Assembly (NCBI GenBank): GCA_038503035.1
Contig: JAVSML010000040.1
Coordinates: 558,001 to 622,000 of the forward strand
DNA length: 64,000 nt
Reading direction: 5' to 3'
Source: Crocodylus rhombifer
Lineage: Eukaryota; Chordata; Crocodylia; Crocodylidae
In this document: one piece after another, positions 33,479 through 44,937 of the stretch
Layout of the letters: each line of letters starts with the position of its first letter
Numbering within the stretch: position 1 is the first letter of the stretch
Position numbers and translations under genes: made by a program
The notes under the pieces: model-generated
Databases searched by the model: none
The model's input: the letters and a program-made list of their open reading frames with translations, nothing else
What the model was told of the DNA's origin: nothing

Positions 33479-33579
33479 GTTGGGGAGCCATAGCCCCTCC
33501 AGGGGCCATTTGGCCCCTGTTGGGGGGCTGTAGCTCAGGTTGGGGAGGCATAGCCCCAGTGTGGCCATAGCCCCCCAAC
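33479..33579. repeat. Short tandem array, GTTGGGGAGGCATAGCCCC-type unit
   Basis: Three imperfect copies of GTTGGGG(A/G)GGCATAGCCCC start near 33480, 33519 and 33539, with additional CATAGCCCC pieces. The array directly abuts the 5' break of the CR1 fragment. Origin unknown. Confidence 0.6.
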
Positions 33580-34486
33580 TGTCAGTGCTTTAACATTGTA
33601 CTTATATCAGTAAAACATTGCCCAACTGATTGCTGTCTCTGTCATTCTCTCTCTCTCTCTGTTTATAGTGCTCTTTTATTTTAATTGTGGAGGAACATGA
33701 ATTTTGGGTTATTTTACAGAGTGAATTTGGGATTTTTTTTATCAGGGATTTTTCAGTTTTCCAATAGGGAACACCAGAATTCCTGCTAGGGAGGCCAGTG
33801 GCAGGATCCTGCCTGCTCAGACCTGTCACTTTGGACCCAGTTGGCTGTGAATGACCTTCTGGCCAAACAGGGCCTGGAGGGTGTGCTTTGACAGTTCAAA
33901 GCAGGCCACCACACCTGGAACATTTCTGGGTGATAGCTGCCCAGATGGCTGGGTAGAGGGCACACATGGCAGTAGTGCTGCACAGAGGCCAAGCCTGCAA
34001 CCACAGTCCACCGGCAGCTGGCCCATAGGGGCAGATGCTTCTACTGACTGTGCAGTCCCCATGCGGGTCTGGCAGATGTGCAGCAGGTCACAGCCAGGCA
34101 GCAGCCCCCACTGCCAGACTGCTGCAGTGGGTAGAGGGTGCAGGGAACTCTCAGGGCTGCTTCAGCAGTCCAGCTGAGAGTAGGGTAGTGTCCCCAGGTA
34201 CCAATTGGGTGGGCCCCAGAAGCTCCTGAGAGCAAGTAGCCCTGAGCTACTTGCCAGGGCAACTTTTTGTACTGCTGGGGACAGCACAGGTGCTGGCCCT
34301 GGGCTCTGGCTCCCCCTGGCGGCAGATCCAGGAGGAGCCAGGCAAGGCTATTTTGCCACAAGTGGCACAAAATGCACCACAACAAAGTGCATGTCCGTGC
34401 GCTGAGGCAAAAAGCCCCAGCTCAAATTTGCACCACTTCTATATGAGCTGCTGCAAGTGCATGTACTTGCATGTGTGGATGAGCCC
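33580..34486. other. Unclassified GC-rich sequence ending in a MITE terminus
   Basis: A (TC)n run lies at 33646-33660. The stretch 33800-34430 is GC-rich with no recognised unit. It ends with GCAAGTGCATGTACTTGC and GCATGTGTGGATGAGCCC (to 34486), which is a GTCTAC-type MITE right terminus. The whole may be a long-interior member of that family whose left end I cannot place. Confidence 0.4.
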
Positions 34487-36384
34487 ATTAAGGCTATACT
34501 GCTGAGGCATGCACTGTGGTACCAGGAACTCAACAAGTGACCTGAAATAGGACTCAGGCCCACCTTGCTCGCCTGAGTCCTGATACAAATCAAGGTATGG
34601 CAGCCACAATCAGCCTGCTAGTATACTATCTCATACCATATCCCTACACAATTTCCAATTTCAACCCACTAATACCCATGGGCACTAATGCCATATTTAT
34701 TTATTTTGGGGGTTCTTCTGCCCTATAAACTGCAGCTATCTCATTATCTTCTTGACCTCCTGACATGGACACTGTCTAGAAGTGTTCTCAGCACTGGGAA
34801 CTGTGCAGCCCAGTCAAGTCCAGTCCATATATGTAAGAAACCCTTCACATTCACATTCTCTTCCCCTTCCTGGCTCACAATTTTTATAGTACATGAAATG
34901 AGTAGAGCAGAAAGTGGTCAGTCCATTGAATTTTAAAAGGATCTTTATTTTGGCTGCTGGATGCAGTTTTACCCCTATATATCTTTTGCGGTGTTCACAA
35001 GCCCTATGTCTGGATATTTTACAGCCTGTTTAATGCCCAAGTCCTGGTTGTGTCCTCAGCATACTAATATGGTACAAACAATTAAAAATGACAGTGGAAA
35101 CATTCCTGTAGTGGTGCTCATAGATTCTGCTGAGAAATTTATAATGTTGATATTGGAAATTGGAATTGTTTTGAGGTGACTGGTATGATAGCATATCTCA
35201 GCCTCCCACAATATTGTGTAGACGTTGCTGTAGCCAAGAGAAATAGATAAAAATTCATTTAGAGACAGTATGTTTCAATATGGTGTGCATTTAGGGTGAT
35301 TTAAAACTGTAGTCAAAAGGGAAATCGTGTTTTTTGTTTGCTGAGCTAGCCATAAATGACTAGTCAGCACATTAATTAGACTTATTACTCAATATATTTT
35401 ATTGATTTGAGTACCTAACAACTGTGCTATAGTGTTTTGCCTAGGTGTATAGTTTTTAATTTGTAAAATAATACCATGCTGTCAAGATTTAATTTTCTAC
35501 ATGTAGTCTCAAGGAGAGGTTTTTGTGTAATGTTGAAAACAGGAACATTAGAATCACAAATTCTAGGTTACTGCAGATTAAAATACACCTCAGTGCACAA
35601 CAGATGAAGCACCTCCATAGAAAAGAAAACTGGATCTGAGAATGGACATGTCTAACTGAAAGTCTTCACAGAGTCTTTGCTGTCTCTCAAAATTTTTAAG
35701 AATCAATTGCTGGGACTCAAAGGTTACAGAATTTCTATTATTAAGTTTGGCTTATTTTTTAATAATTTTGATGGCAAAAATCAATGTTTATTTTTAAGCG
35801 TTCATTTCTATTTTTATCGATTTAAATTAAATTAACAACATAAAGACCTTCCGCCTCCAGGATGGATAGAAACCAATGAAAATGTCAAGAAAACAGCAAA
35901 GCTTGTATCCTTTCTAATTAAAGTTTTTCTCTCCATGTACCAGTCTTAGAAGTAGGCTGCTGTGCCTCTTGCTACAGGCTCTCTTCAGTTCTCTGCAGCT
36001 GACTTGTCCCACTTAGGTGTCAGGAATACCCCACTGCTGCTTCATACACCTTTCACGGCTGCTGCTTCCAGTCCAGCTCAAATACTCTTTGCACCCACCC
36101 CTCCTTTGGGTGTCAGGTAGGGGTTTAAGTTAGCTCCCTCCAGCTTCCCAGCACCTATGTAGAAGCAGCTAATTGCTTAAGCCACCCACCGTTTTCCCCT
36201 TTAAAGTCCTCTATACACTGGCCTGTGACTCCCATCTGTTCTTCCTCTCTCTTTTCAATGATTAAACAATGGAAATATTTTTTCATGGTCTGTGAGTGTG
36301 AGGTGAAATTGGTATTTATCAACATTTACCAATACAAATCCTGCCCTGCCTAATTATCATCTATATAGCACAGACATTATGTAT
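34487..36384. other. Unique AT-rich DNA
   Basis: No feature recognised. Open frames at 34688-35179 have no domain. Confidence 0.5.
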
Positions 36385-36545
36385 CTAAGAACATAGTAAA
36401 TGTCATACTGGATCAGACCACAAACCCATCTAAATCTAGTAACCTGTGTCTCACAGTGGCAGAGAGAAGGATGCTAAAGCGAAGAGTTTTTAGGCACTAT
36501 TTATGCAGAATGATCCATCTCAGTGCATCTGCCCCTACAACTTCC
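36385..36545 (+). repeat. Dispersed sauropsid retroposon fragment
   Basis: AAGAACATAGTAAATGTCAT followed by ACTGGATCAGACCACAAACC matches the very common 'agaacataagaacggccatactgggtcagacc' sauropsid repeat, and GTCTCACAGTGGCAGAGAG fits its downstream part. It is strongly diverged. I do not assign a class with certainty. Confidence 0.55.
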
Positions 36546-38183
36546 AGTTTTCATAAGCCTAAATTTGTGGCTGTACCGCTGACTAATGCATTTAATACCT
36601 ATTGATAGGTATTATACTTTTGAACTTATGTTTTAAAGTTCAGAAGTATCAGGGTAAAATCAGGTTAAAATTATCAGGATACATGACATCCTATAGATGC
36701 CTAAGTACTAAGTGACTGTTCAGTTACCAACTGTTTTATTTTGTTTAGAAACTTAAATTTTTGGTGTCAAGGCATATGAATTACTATTCTTTATTTTGTG
36801 GACTAGAATATGTGATTTAGAAGACATTTTTGAAATGATTCTTTATTCCTGATCTTTTTATGGTATTCAAGAACTGAAATATTCTTTTTGGTGTGCTGGG
36901 TATATGGTGGCTGGTTTTTAAGATGAAATGTATTGGTTATCTGAAAGGTAGCTATAAGGAAAGTTGTATGATTTACATGCTCTGGCAGTCATTCCAAGCT
37001 TTTTCATATGTCATAACTATTAAGGCCCCTATTCATTTGCTCTGACAGGTATTTGTTATTCTTACCAACCCAACTTTGTTGTATAAGGCAAGGAGGAGTT
37101 ATCTTCAGCCTCCATTACATGTACTGTACATGAATATAAGGCCATAATTGGGATAGTGGCTTCCGTGCATCTAGTACTAACTAGCCAAATGCACCAGAAG
37201 GTATGACTTCTCCTGTATGGCCTCTCATTCAAATATTTTACTACCTAGGTTTTGTCTTGTACTGAAAAAATGCAGCATTTAAGTATAAATGAACAAAGTG
37301 CCTTGTGCTGTTACATTATTCATTGTACTTTTTTTTCCTCATCATTTCCAGGTAGTAAGTTATCCTTATTTGTTATTTAGACAGTAACCACACAGAATGG
37401 GACCACCTGATTTTCTTCTGGGCGCAAATGGTGTATATCACCATGTTTAATCCATGTTTGAAACCGGGTGGTTTTATAATAATTCAAATTGAAAATCACA
37501 GTTATGATATTGTTGCAGGCAGATATTTATTAAATACACATTTCTGGCCTTTCAAGTTACCTTAACGTTATCCCTTTTCGTGATAACAATGAGATAACAA
37601 GACACAGCTTTCAGTATTCTATCTATGTTTGCTGTCATAATTTTCTGCATTGCTGGTGATGTCCAGTTTGAGATGCAAAAACAATTGGTATCAATATTGT
37701 GAACCTCCTTTTCAGAAAAAAGAAAGTGGATTTTATCAGTCGTGGAGAGAAACAGATTTCAGCTTTCTAAAAACTCAAATTTTTATTCTTATTTTGAGAT
37801 GTGTTAAGTAAAAGGGTGGACATATGAGCATTTTTCAATGTACCTATTCAGTCCTACAATTTTAATTTTCACATTTTTAATGTTTTCTTCTCAGCCAGAG
37901 GATTTAATTCATTTTCCATTTTATTACACCTGTAAGTCATCTAGACGTGGCCCAGCAATGCTGTGGGGAGGTCCCATCTTGTGTCATGAATAAAACCTTT
38001 GGGCAATGAGTGTTCCACAAAAGCTTTTACAAACCTCTGAGGACTGCTGCTCCACCCTTAGTATCACTACTCCCTTCATGTCCTGAAAGACCTGTCAGGT
38101 TATAAACAAAATGATGTCTTTGCAATTCTTTCATACTCTGAAACAGGTGAGTTTTGGTCCTTCATCAGGCTATACTACATACA
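36546..38183. other. Unique AT-rich DNA
   Basis: No gene found. A phrase near 38140-38170 (GTGAGTTTTGGTCCTTCATC) recalls the repeat modules at 42-44 kb, but it is too short to call. Confidence 0.5.
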
Positions 38184-38381
38184 GGGTGTGTCTACATGAG
38201 ATGCTACTGTGCAGTCATTACTGAGCATTTTATTTAGTACTTGTATTAGCAAGTAGCATCGGTACATGTCTTTTAGGTGATGCTACTGTGCAGTAGCCTA
38301 ATAACACCGTGCAGTAGTGTATTAGCATTGTCCATGCTGTGATGTGCTACTGCTCAGTCAGCATCTGATGTAGATGCACCC
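38184..38381. mobile_element. Palindromic MITE (GTCTAC family), well preserved
   Basis: The termini GGGTGTGTCTACATGAGATG and the complement of GGGTGCATCTACATCAGATG pair over about 20 bp. Direct internal copies of GATGCTACTGTGCAGT lie near 38200 and 38280. This copy is the best intact reference for the interrupted copy at 52523-53387. Confidence 0.85.
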
Positions 38382-39323
38382 ACGGTCAGTCAAATACCTC
38401 TTTAAATATCTAGGGAAAAAACTGAAACCTGCAAATCTTTGCTGGCACCATTTCTGAAATAAAGGATTGCAACAGGTAAAGGAAGTGAGTACTCCCAACA
38501 GCATGGTCTGTGAATTGCTTATACAGTTTCTTCCTTGGGCAGTAAGGACTTTTCTCTGCTACAATAATCTCATTATATGAAGTATAGATGTTTAGTAGGG
38601 CTGTGCAAAATTTTGCCAGCTGTTACATTTCGATGCTGTTTCGAGCTCGAAACAGTGAAGTTGAAATGAAATGAAGGGCTTTGAAACAGCCTCAAAATAA
38701 AACAAGGGCTGTTGAAACATTTTGAAAGTTTCAAAACATTTTCCGTTTCGAAGCTGGGCTTGCCTGCAGGGAAACAGAAAGTAAGGAGAGGGAGGGGTTA
38801 GAGGGGGAGAGTGGAGGGAAGAACTGCTCGCATATTGACTGTGTAGCTTGTCAGTGACTGTGATCCTTCCCTGAGGTCCCTTCCAATCCCAGTGCTCTGG
38901 GGGAAGGATGGAAAAACAGCATAGAAGGTAGCACTGTTTGAACAGGCCTGCTTTCTGCCTTGGAGTCAAACAGTTACTGAACTGTGTCTTCCAGCAGCTC
39001 AGGAGCATTAGACAACAAATCTACTACTTGCATTGATTTGAATGATTTCCTACTTGCTAGCCTAGCCTAGCAAGTGGCATTCCAGAATACCCTTTTCTTT
39101 TATCTAGACCCTTTTATTTTATTATTATAGTCATTGATTTATTCTTTTCAATTTTATAATTATATTGGCTATTACACTATAGAATTTAATTTATATAGGA
39201 AGGGAGATACATTTATATTTTATTTCTACACATTTATACCTTCTGACATACCTTACAGAATGTATATAAGAACGCAGATACATTTATATATTTGTATAAA
39301 AGCAAGACACTACGAAACACACC

Positions 39324-41775
39324 ATGAAGCATGGTGGAAAGGCAGCTGGCAAGCCTTCAGGGAGGGGCAGAAAAGGGGGTAGAGGGAGAGGTGTAAGTTC
39401 CCGCCCACCCCCCCCAAACTGACATGCAGCCTATTTCTTACAACTAGCAGGGGTGAGGCTTCCACAAGGAGCAAGGAGAGGGGAGCAGTGCCACTGCCTA
39501 GGCCTGAGACTGCATCCCTTCCAAGAGCACTACCCATAACCTCCCCACCACCACCACCACCATAACAACAAGCAACAGCAGCACCAGCATGACAGTCTCC
39601 TATACCCCCATTTCACTTCCCATGCTGAACCTTCCAGCGCCACAGGAAGTGCTGGAACTGGATCTGGATCTGAGTGCCCTAGCAAAGAAAATTCTGGGAA
39701 AGGAGGGGGAATCATTTGAGTTTGTCCTCCACACCCCTCAAGTTTCCCCTAAAGCCAGGTCTCCTTTCCCAAAAGGCACTTCAGAGGATGCTGAGGTAGA
39801 GGTTGTGGAGGCAAGTGGCTCAGCTGAGTCCGCTCCTCCTGTTGCTGTGTCTCTGCCTGCTGAGGAGGGGAAAACTGCAACATCCACACATGCGCCCGCA
39901 CCCCTGAAGTGAACGGGTAGTATGGTCTGGAATCATTTTGAGCTGGCAGATGATACCATGTATGCTATCTGCCTGCACTGATAAGCCAAAACCAGCTGGG
40001 ACAAGGGAACAAAACATGTGAGCACCACAGGGAAGCTGATGGATCTCCACAGGCACCACCCCCTTGCCCTTGCTTCTCCTCCGTCTATCACCAGTGGGAG
40101 TGTACCCAAAGGGAAGTCCCCCTCTTGCTCCCCTGCCCATCAAGCAGAGGCAGGCCACCCTGGAACAGTGGGGGAAAGGCAAACAGAAAGGGGGGTGCAT
40201 TGCAAGGGCAAGCAAGATCACCCAGAGCACTGGGGAGATGCCTGCTGTGGATGGCCAGCCCTTCTCCTTTGTTGAGTGGCCAGGGTTCAGAGGGCTCATG
40301 GAGCTCATGGCCCCATCCTACCAAGTGTCCACATGCACCACCTTCAGCAGGACAGTGGTGGCCTCCCTGTATGAGCCATGCAGGGAGTACTTGAGGGAGA
40401 AGCTGCATGAGGTAGGTCCACAGGTGGCCTTACATTTCACCTCGGACATCTGGAGCCGCTGGGGTGGAGATCACACCTATCTCTCCCTCACAGGGCACTG
40501 GTGTGACCAGTCAGGCTGTTGATGGGCTCTCCTTCAAGCCAAGGTGATGGATGAGTCCTACATGGCAACAGAGATCATGGGGGCCATGAACCACTTGTTG
40601 CAGTGGTAGCTCACTGGGCATGGAGAGCTCACACATGGGTTCATGGAGCCGCTGTGTGGCACACAAGATCCACCTCATTGTCAGGGATACTTTGGAGGGG
40701 GACAGGGATGCTGGTGATGGCACTAGCACCACCAGCAAGCTCATTTCCAAATGCAGGAAGGTGGTGGGCTACTTCCACTGGAGCATCAAGGAGGGCAAGA
40801 TGCTGCAGGACAAACAGGCAAAGATGAACATCCCACAGCACAAAATCATGCAGGATGTGGAGATTCGGTGGAACTCCACATACCTGATGCTCAAGAGGCT
40901 GGTGGATCAACAGAAGGCTATCCATGAGATGGCCTTGCTTGCGGAGATTGGGAACAGTGGCCTCCTTGACAGAGCTGAGTGGGATACCATCTCTCAGATC
41001 TTGGTGGTCCTCAAGCCCTTGCGCGAGGCCAGCAAGACCCTCACCACTGGCACTCCTTAACCAAGTGATCCCCATAGTGAGGGAACTTCAGAGCCAAATG
41101 GGGATCAATGTTCCTGGCTGGGGCAAGCCACTGTCACCAGATGCCCAAGCACTGGTGAGGCAGCTGAAGGAGGGCATCAGAAAACAGCTTGATCCCTTGA
41201 GGTCCAGTATGGTCCATGTGCTGGCCATTATGCGTGACCCCAGGGTGAAGGGCAGAGTATGCAGCAGTCAAAGTCTGAATCAGTGGATGGAGGTGTTGAT
41301 GAAGAGAATCAGGGAGGCAGAATGGTGGAGGTAGGGGGATGTGGAAGAGGGGGATCCACTGTCCCATGTTAACATGGCATCCACCATCCAGTCTCCTCCT
41401 CCATCACAGGTGCTGCCAATGTGCATGGCTTCCATGGTGGGACCCAGAGGCACCAGACCCCATCATCAGGCAGGTAGCATTCAGGCCTTCGTGGCTGCCT
41501 ATCTTGCCAAGGACGTGGAGCCACTGCTACGTGACCCCTTTGTCTACTGGATAAACCACAGCCAGATGTGGCTAAATCTGGCCACAGTTGCCCACGAACA
41601 CCTGTCCTGTCCACTGACAAGTGTTCTGAGCAAGAGGGTGTTCAGCATTGCTGGGGATTGAGTGATATCCCACCATACCTGCTTGGATCTTGGTTTGGTG
41701 GAGCAGCTGGTGTTCCTCAAAGTGAACCTCCCACTGCTGGGGTTCCCCAAGTTCCACCTGAAGACAGAGAGCGCC
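39324..41775 (+). pseudogene. BED-finger hAT (Ac/ZBED-like) transposase, decayed
   Basis: The likely start is ATG 39324, giving a basic glycine-rich N-terminus (KHGGKAAGKPSGRGRKGG). A BED zinc finger follows at about 39919-40050 (VWNHFELADDTMYAICLH, KHVSTTGKLMDLHRHH), but its second Cys codon is TGA and the next codon is TAA. The catalytic region shows HFTSDIWS, first Asp at 40445-40447. I do not see the second-Asp motif (TDxxxN type); the sequence near 40620 appears deleted there. CVAHKIHLIVRD, QDVEIRWNSTYLMLKRLVDQ and the C-terminal dimerisation block (AAYLAKDVEPLLRDP, LSCPLTSVLSKRVFSIAG, then TGA at 41659, VEQLVFLKVNLPLLG) follow. The frame changes at least three times. The element encodes no working enzyme. 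Confidence 0.88.
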
Positions 41776-42101
41776 ACTATCCTCACTCGATCTGCACCTA
41801 TTTCCTTTTTTCATTTTTTAAAAGCCATTTAATATCCCACTCTCAGAGCTGGATGGGGCACTCACTGCATCACCAACCAGGAGGGGAAGAACATGTTCCT
41901 GCTGAGCTTCCATGCCAGGATGAACTTGGAGGTATAGACTCGGACTATGGGGAAGAGGAGGCCCCAGGTCCTGGGCATGATCACTAAAACTGCATTCTGC
42001 CAGGGTTGGGGACTCATGGTGGCATGGCAGCCCCAGGGAATGCCAGGACCAAGGATCCCCAGGGTGAAAGGTGGGTAGGAGGCACCATAACCTCCAGCTA
42101 C

Positions 42102-42117
42102 CACACACACACACACA
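42102..42117. repeat. (CA)8 microsatellite
   Basis: Perfect dinucleotide run inside the large hAT element, just after the transposase remnant. Confidence 0.9.
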
Positions 42118-42275
42118 GTTCTGGCTAGGGAAAGCCCAGACCTGTTATGTTTTTGACAGGCCTGAGACTTGATGGTTGCAGTAGAGTTGTGATGCTCCAG
42201 GTGAGCTCAGCTTAGCTGCCTGGTATACCAGCTTTTGGATTGAAAATCCCTTCATCAGGCTGATGAAGCACCTGC

Positions 42276-42297
42276 AGAGAGAGAGAGAGAGAGAGAG
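42276..42297. repeat. (AG)11 microsatellite
   Basis: Perfect AG run followed by a GTGTGTGCGTGTGC stretch, inside the module array. Confidence 0.9.
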
Positions 42298-43691
42298 GGT
42301 GTGTGCGTGTGCACGCACTGTTCCTGAATGGAAGGAATAGTAAAGAAGCCAGAGGTTAGCATGCAATGCAGGCAAGAAAGTCAGTCAGTGAAATGGAAAT
42401 GGAGGCATAAGGGGTGAGGTACAGGCTGGTGGGGGAGGTGCGGGATGTAGCAGTGCAGGTAAAAGTAGAGAAGTATCTGGGGAGTCAGATATCTGGTAGT
42501 TGTATTTGTGTCAGAATTCCACTGTCTATATGGAGTCCATGAGTTTCTGTACCTACTACCTAGGAGGCTGACGAGGTGAAGTTTATAGGCCCAGCTGTGA
42601 AAAGTGGTTTGTAAATTCCCTTTCAGGATCAGGCCTTAGAGACTGGAGATACAGTGCTTTTTTGTGAGAAATGTGCTCCCACAGGTAGTTGGATATTCTT
42701 GTCTTTGATAGATTTGGGTGTGCAGTTTGGAAGGGTACTGGAGATTGTTAACAGATTTTGTGTTATGAGCTGTAGGAATTTGACTTCTGGTGATGAGGTT
42801 AGGTTAGCAAGGTTCAGTGCTTGTTTGAATTTACAACCAGTTTTCACAGCCAGGCCTACGAACTTCACTTCATCAGCTTCCAAGGTACAGAAACTCACCA
42901 ACTCAATGTAGACATTGGCTTTATGACACACTACAACCTGCTGGACATCTGACGTGCCAGGTACCTCTTCACTTTTACCTCCTACATCCCCGCACCCCAC
43001 CCCAGCCTGTCCCTCATCCACTGACACCTCCATTTCTATTTTCACTGGCTGTCTTTCTTGCCTATATTATGTGCCAGGCCATTCTATGGCTTCTTTACTA
43101 TTCCTTCCAACCAGGACCAGTAGACACATCCATTGCAGGTGCGTCCGCAGCCTGACAAAGGGTTTTTCAACCCAAAAAGCTGGCATAGGCTCATCTGTGA
43201 AAAGTGGTTTGTAAATTCCTTTTGAGGATCAGGCCTGAGAGATTGGAGACAGGTGGTGTTCTGTTCTTGCCTTTGATAGATTATGGTGTGTACTCATTCT
43301 GATGCGCAATTGTTGCTTGGTGTCTCCACATATTTTTCATCAGGGCACTTATTTTGCTCTGATGGAGATATGTATTGTGAAGATATCTCCATACTGGAGA
43401 TATTGCTGTCAGGATTTGTGTGTCTTGTCATGGCATGGCCTAGATCCATTCAGTGTGTTTTGGGTGATAGGAAGTTGGCTTCTGGTGATGAGGTTAGTGA
43501 GGTTCAGCACGTGTTTGAATTTATAAACCAGTTTTTACAGACGAGCCTATGAACTGCACTTCATCAGCCTCCTAGGTATAGAAACTCGTGGACTCAGTAT
43601 AGACAGTAGAACTCTGACACACTGCAACCTGCCAGACATCCAACTCCCCAGGTACCTCACCACTTTTACCTACGCTGTTACATCCCCCTAG

Positions 43692-43706
43692 CCCCCCCCC
43701 CCCCCC
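43692..43706. repeat. Poly-C run, 15 bases
   Basis: Homopolymer within the second plus-strand A module, where the other copies have mixed C-rich sequence. Length is likely to vary between alleles. Confidence 0.9.
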
Positions 43707-44284
43707 AACGCTCCCCAGCCTGTTCCTCACCCCCAATGCCTCCATTTCCATTTTCAGTGACTGGCTTTGTTGCCTGAATTGCATGCCAGCCTCTGGCTTC
43801 TTTACTATTCCTTCAATCCAAGAACAGCACACACACACACCAACTGCTTCCTCAGCCTAACAAAGGGTTTTTCAACCCAAGAGCTTGCTAAGATATATTT
43901 TTGTAATTAAATATTCAATTGGTCTGGTAAAACATACCAGAATAGATTGACCCAAAGCAAAGGACCTTGTCTGTCAGTGCCATGTCCTTAGCCCAACACC
44001 CCTAGCACCTGACCAGAAGGATGTAGGGCCCTGGGCACATCTAAGCCCCAGGGCTGGGGTTGTCATGGAGAGTTCTCTGGTAGCTGCTGGAGAAGAAGCT
44101 CCTGCAGGAAAGAAAGGCTCTAGTCTGTGACAGGTTGGCTGCCTGAGATGCTGCTGGTGCTATTGTGCTGCTTACTAAGATATTACCTGTTGTTATTTAA
44201 AGTGGTGGACCAAGCTGAGGAAGAGGAGGCCTCATTAGGGCACACTACCATGTCATGCAAAAGTCCCAGTGCCAGTGAGGGTAC

Positions 44285-44745
44285 ACCTTAATACACACAC
44301 AGTGTCACCCATGTCAGAAGTTTTGCTTGTCAGCAGCCGGAGGTGCAGTTCCCCAGAAACCCCTGCAACTATCTCCTTGACAGCTGGCAGGCTCCATGGC
44401 CTCAGCAGGGCCTAGCACGCCTGCAGTTTTCACCGCTCTGCACCTTAATACACACACAGTGTCACCCACGCCATGAGTTTTGCTTGTCAGCAGCCTGAGG
44501 TGCAGTTTCCCAGAAACCCCTGTACCTATCTCCTTGAAACCTGGTAGACTTCATGGCCTCAGCAGGGGCTACTATGCCTGCATTTTTCACCCTGCTGTAC
44601 CTTAACACACACATGTGACATGGGTTTTGCTGTCAGTAGCTTGAGGTGCAGTTTTCCAGAAATCCCTGCACCTATCTCCTTGAAACTTGGCAGGCATCAT
44701 GGCCTCAGAAGGGCTACCATCCCTGCAAGTTTCATCTGAATCAGG
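44285..44745 (+). repeat. Three tandem 157-bp units
   Basis: ACCTTAA(T/C)ACACACAC marks unit starts at 44285, 44442 and 44599, exactly 157 bp apart. Each unit continues with AGTTTTGCTTGTCAGCAGC-like, GAGGTGCAGTT(C/T)CCCAGAAA, CTATCTCCTTGA and CATGGCCTCAGCAGGG. The third copy is slightly shorter and merges into the right subterminal region of the hAT. Noncoding. Confidence 0.9.
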
Positions 44746-44937
44746 CAAGAAATAACAAAGTTATAGGTAATTTCATGCTTCCCCATTATAGCCTATGGGC
44801 AAAATGTCAGAACAGTTTCAACAAAACAAAACAGAACAGTGGTTTCAAAATTGAAACTAAACTTGAAATGGAACACTGTCCTATCAAAATGGAAGTTAAA
44901 ACAGAGTGGTACTGTTTCATACAGCCCTAATGTTCAA

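Larger units (their letters stand above)
42145..43905. repeat. Array of inverted and direct 0.5-0.7-kb modules inside the hAT
   Basis: A module marked by CTTCATCAGCCTCCTAGGTA, CAGAAACTCA, a polypyrimidine stretch and GGGTTTTTCAACCCA occurs twice on the plus strand (about 42840-43190 and 43525-43890) and once inverted (about 42145-42600). Between them a second module starting GTGAAAAGTGGTTTGTAAAT occurs at 42596 and 43197, followed by AGGATCAGGCC. The first and second plus modules also share CTTCTGGTGATGAGGTTAG. The layout is therefore inverted-A, B, A, B', A'. The A module resembles the tail of a dispersed sauropsid repeat, so it may have entered the hAT as a passenger and then duplicated. 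Confidence 0.75.
38596..44929 (+). mobile_element. Large hAT transposon, 6.3 kb, inactive
   Basis: The element runs from TAGGGCTGTGCAAAATTTTG to a right end whose complement is TAGGGCTGTATGAAAC. Flanking octamers ATGTTTAG (38588-38595) and ATGTTCAA (44930-44937) match at 6 of 8 bases, fitting an aged hAT duplication. Inside, in order, are subterminal GTTTCGA/GAAACAG-rich repeats, a decayed BED-finger transposase (39324-41775), an array of inverted and direct modules (42145-43905), three 157-bp tandem units (44285-44745) and a right subterminal region with CCCATTATAGCCTATGGGCA. The copy at 30126-30956 shares both subterminal regions, so the family mobilised short derivatives. The size is at the large end for hAT elements, largely because of the arrays. 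Confidence 0.82.
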
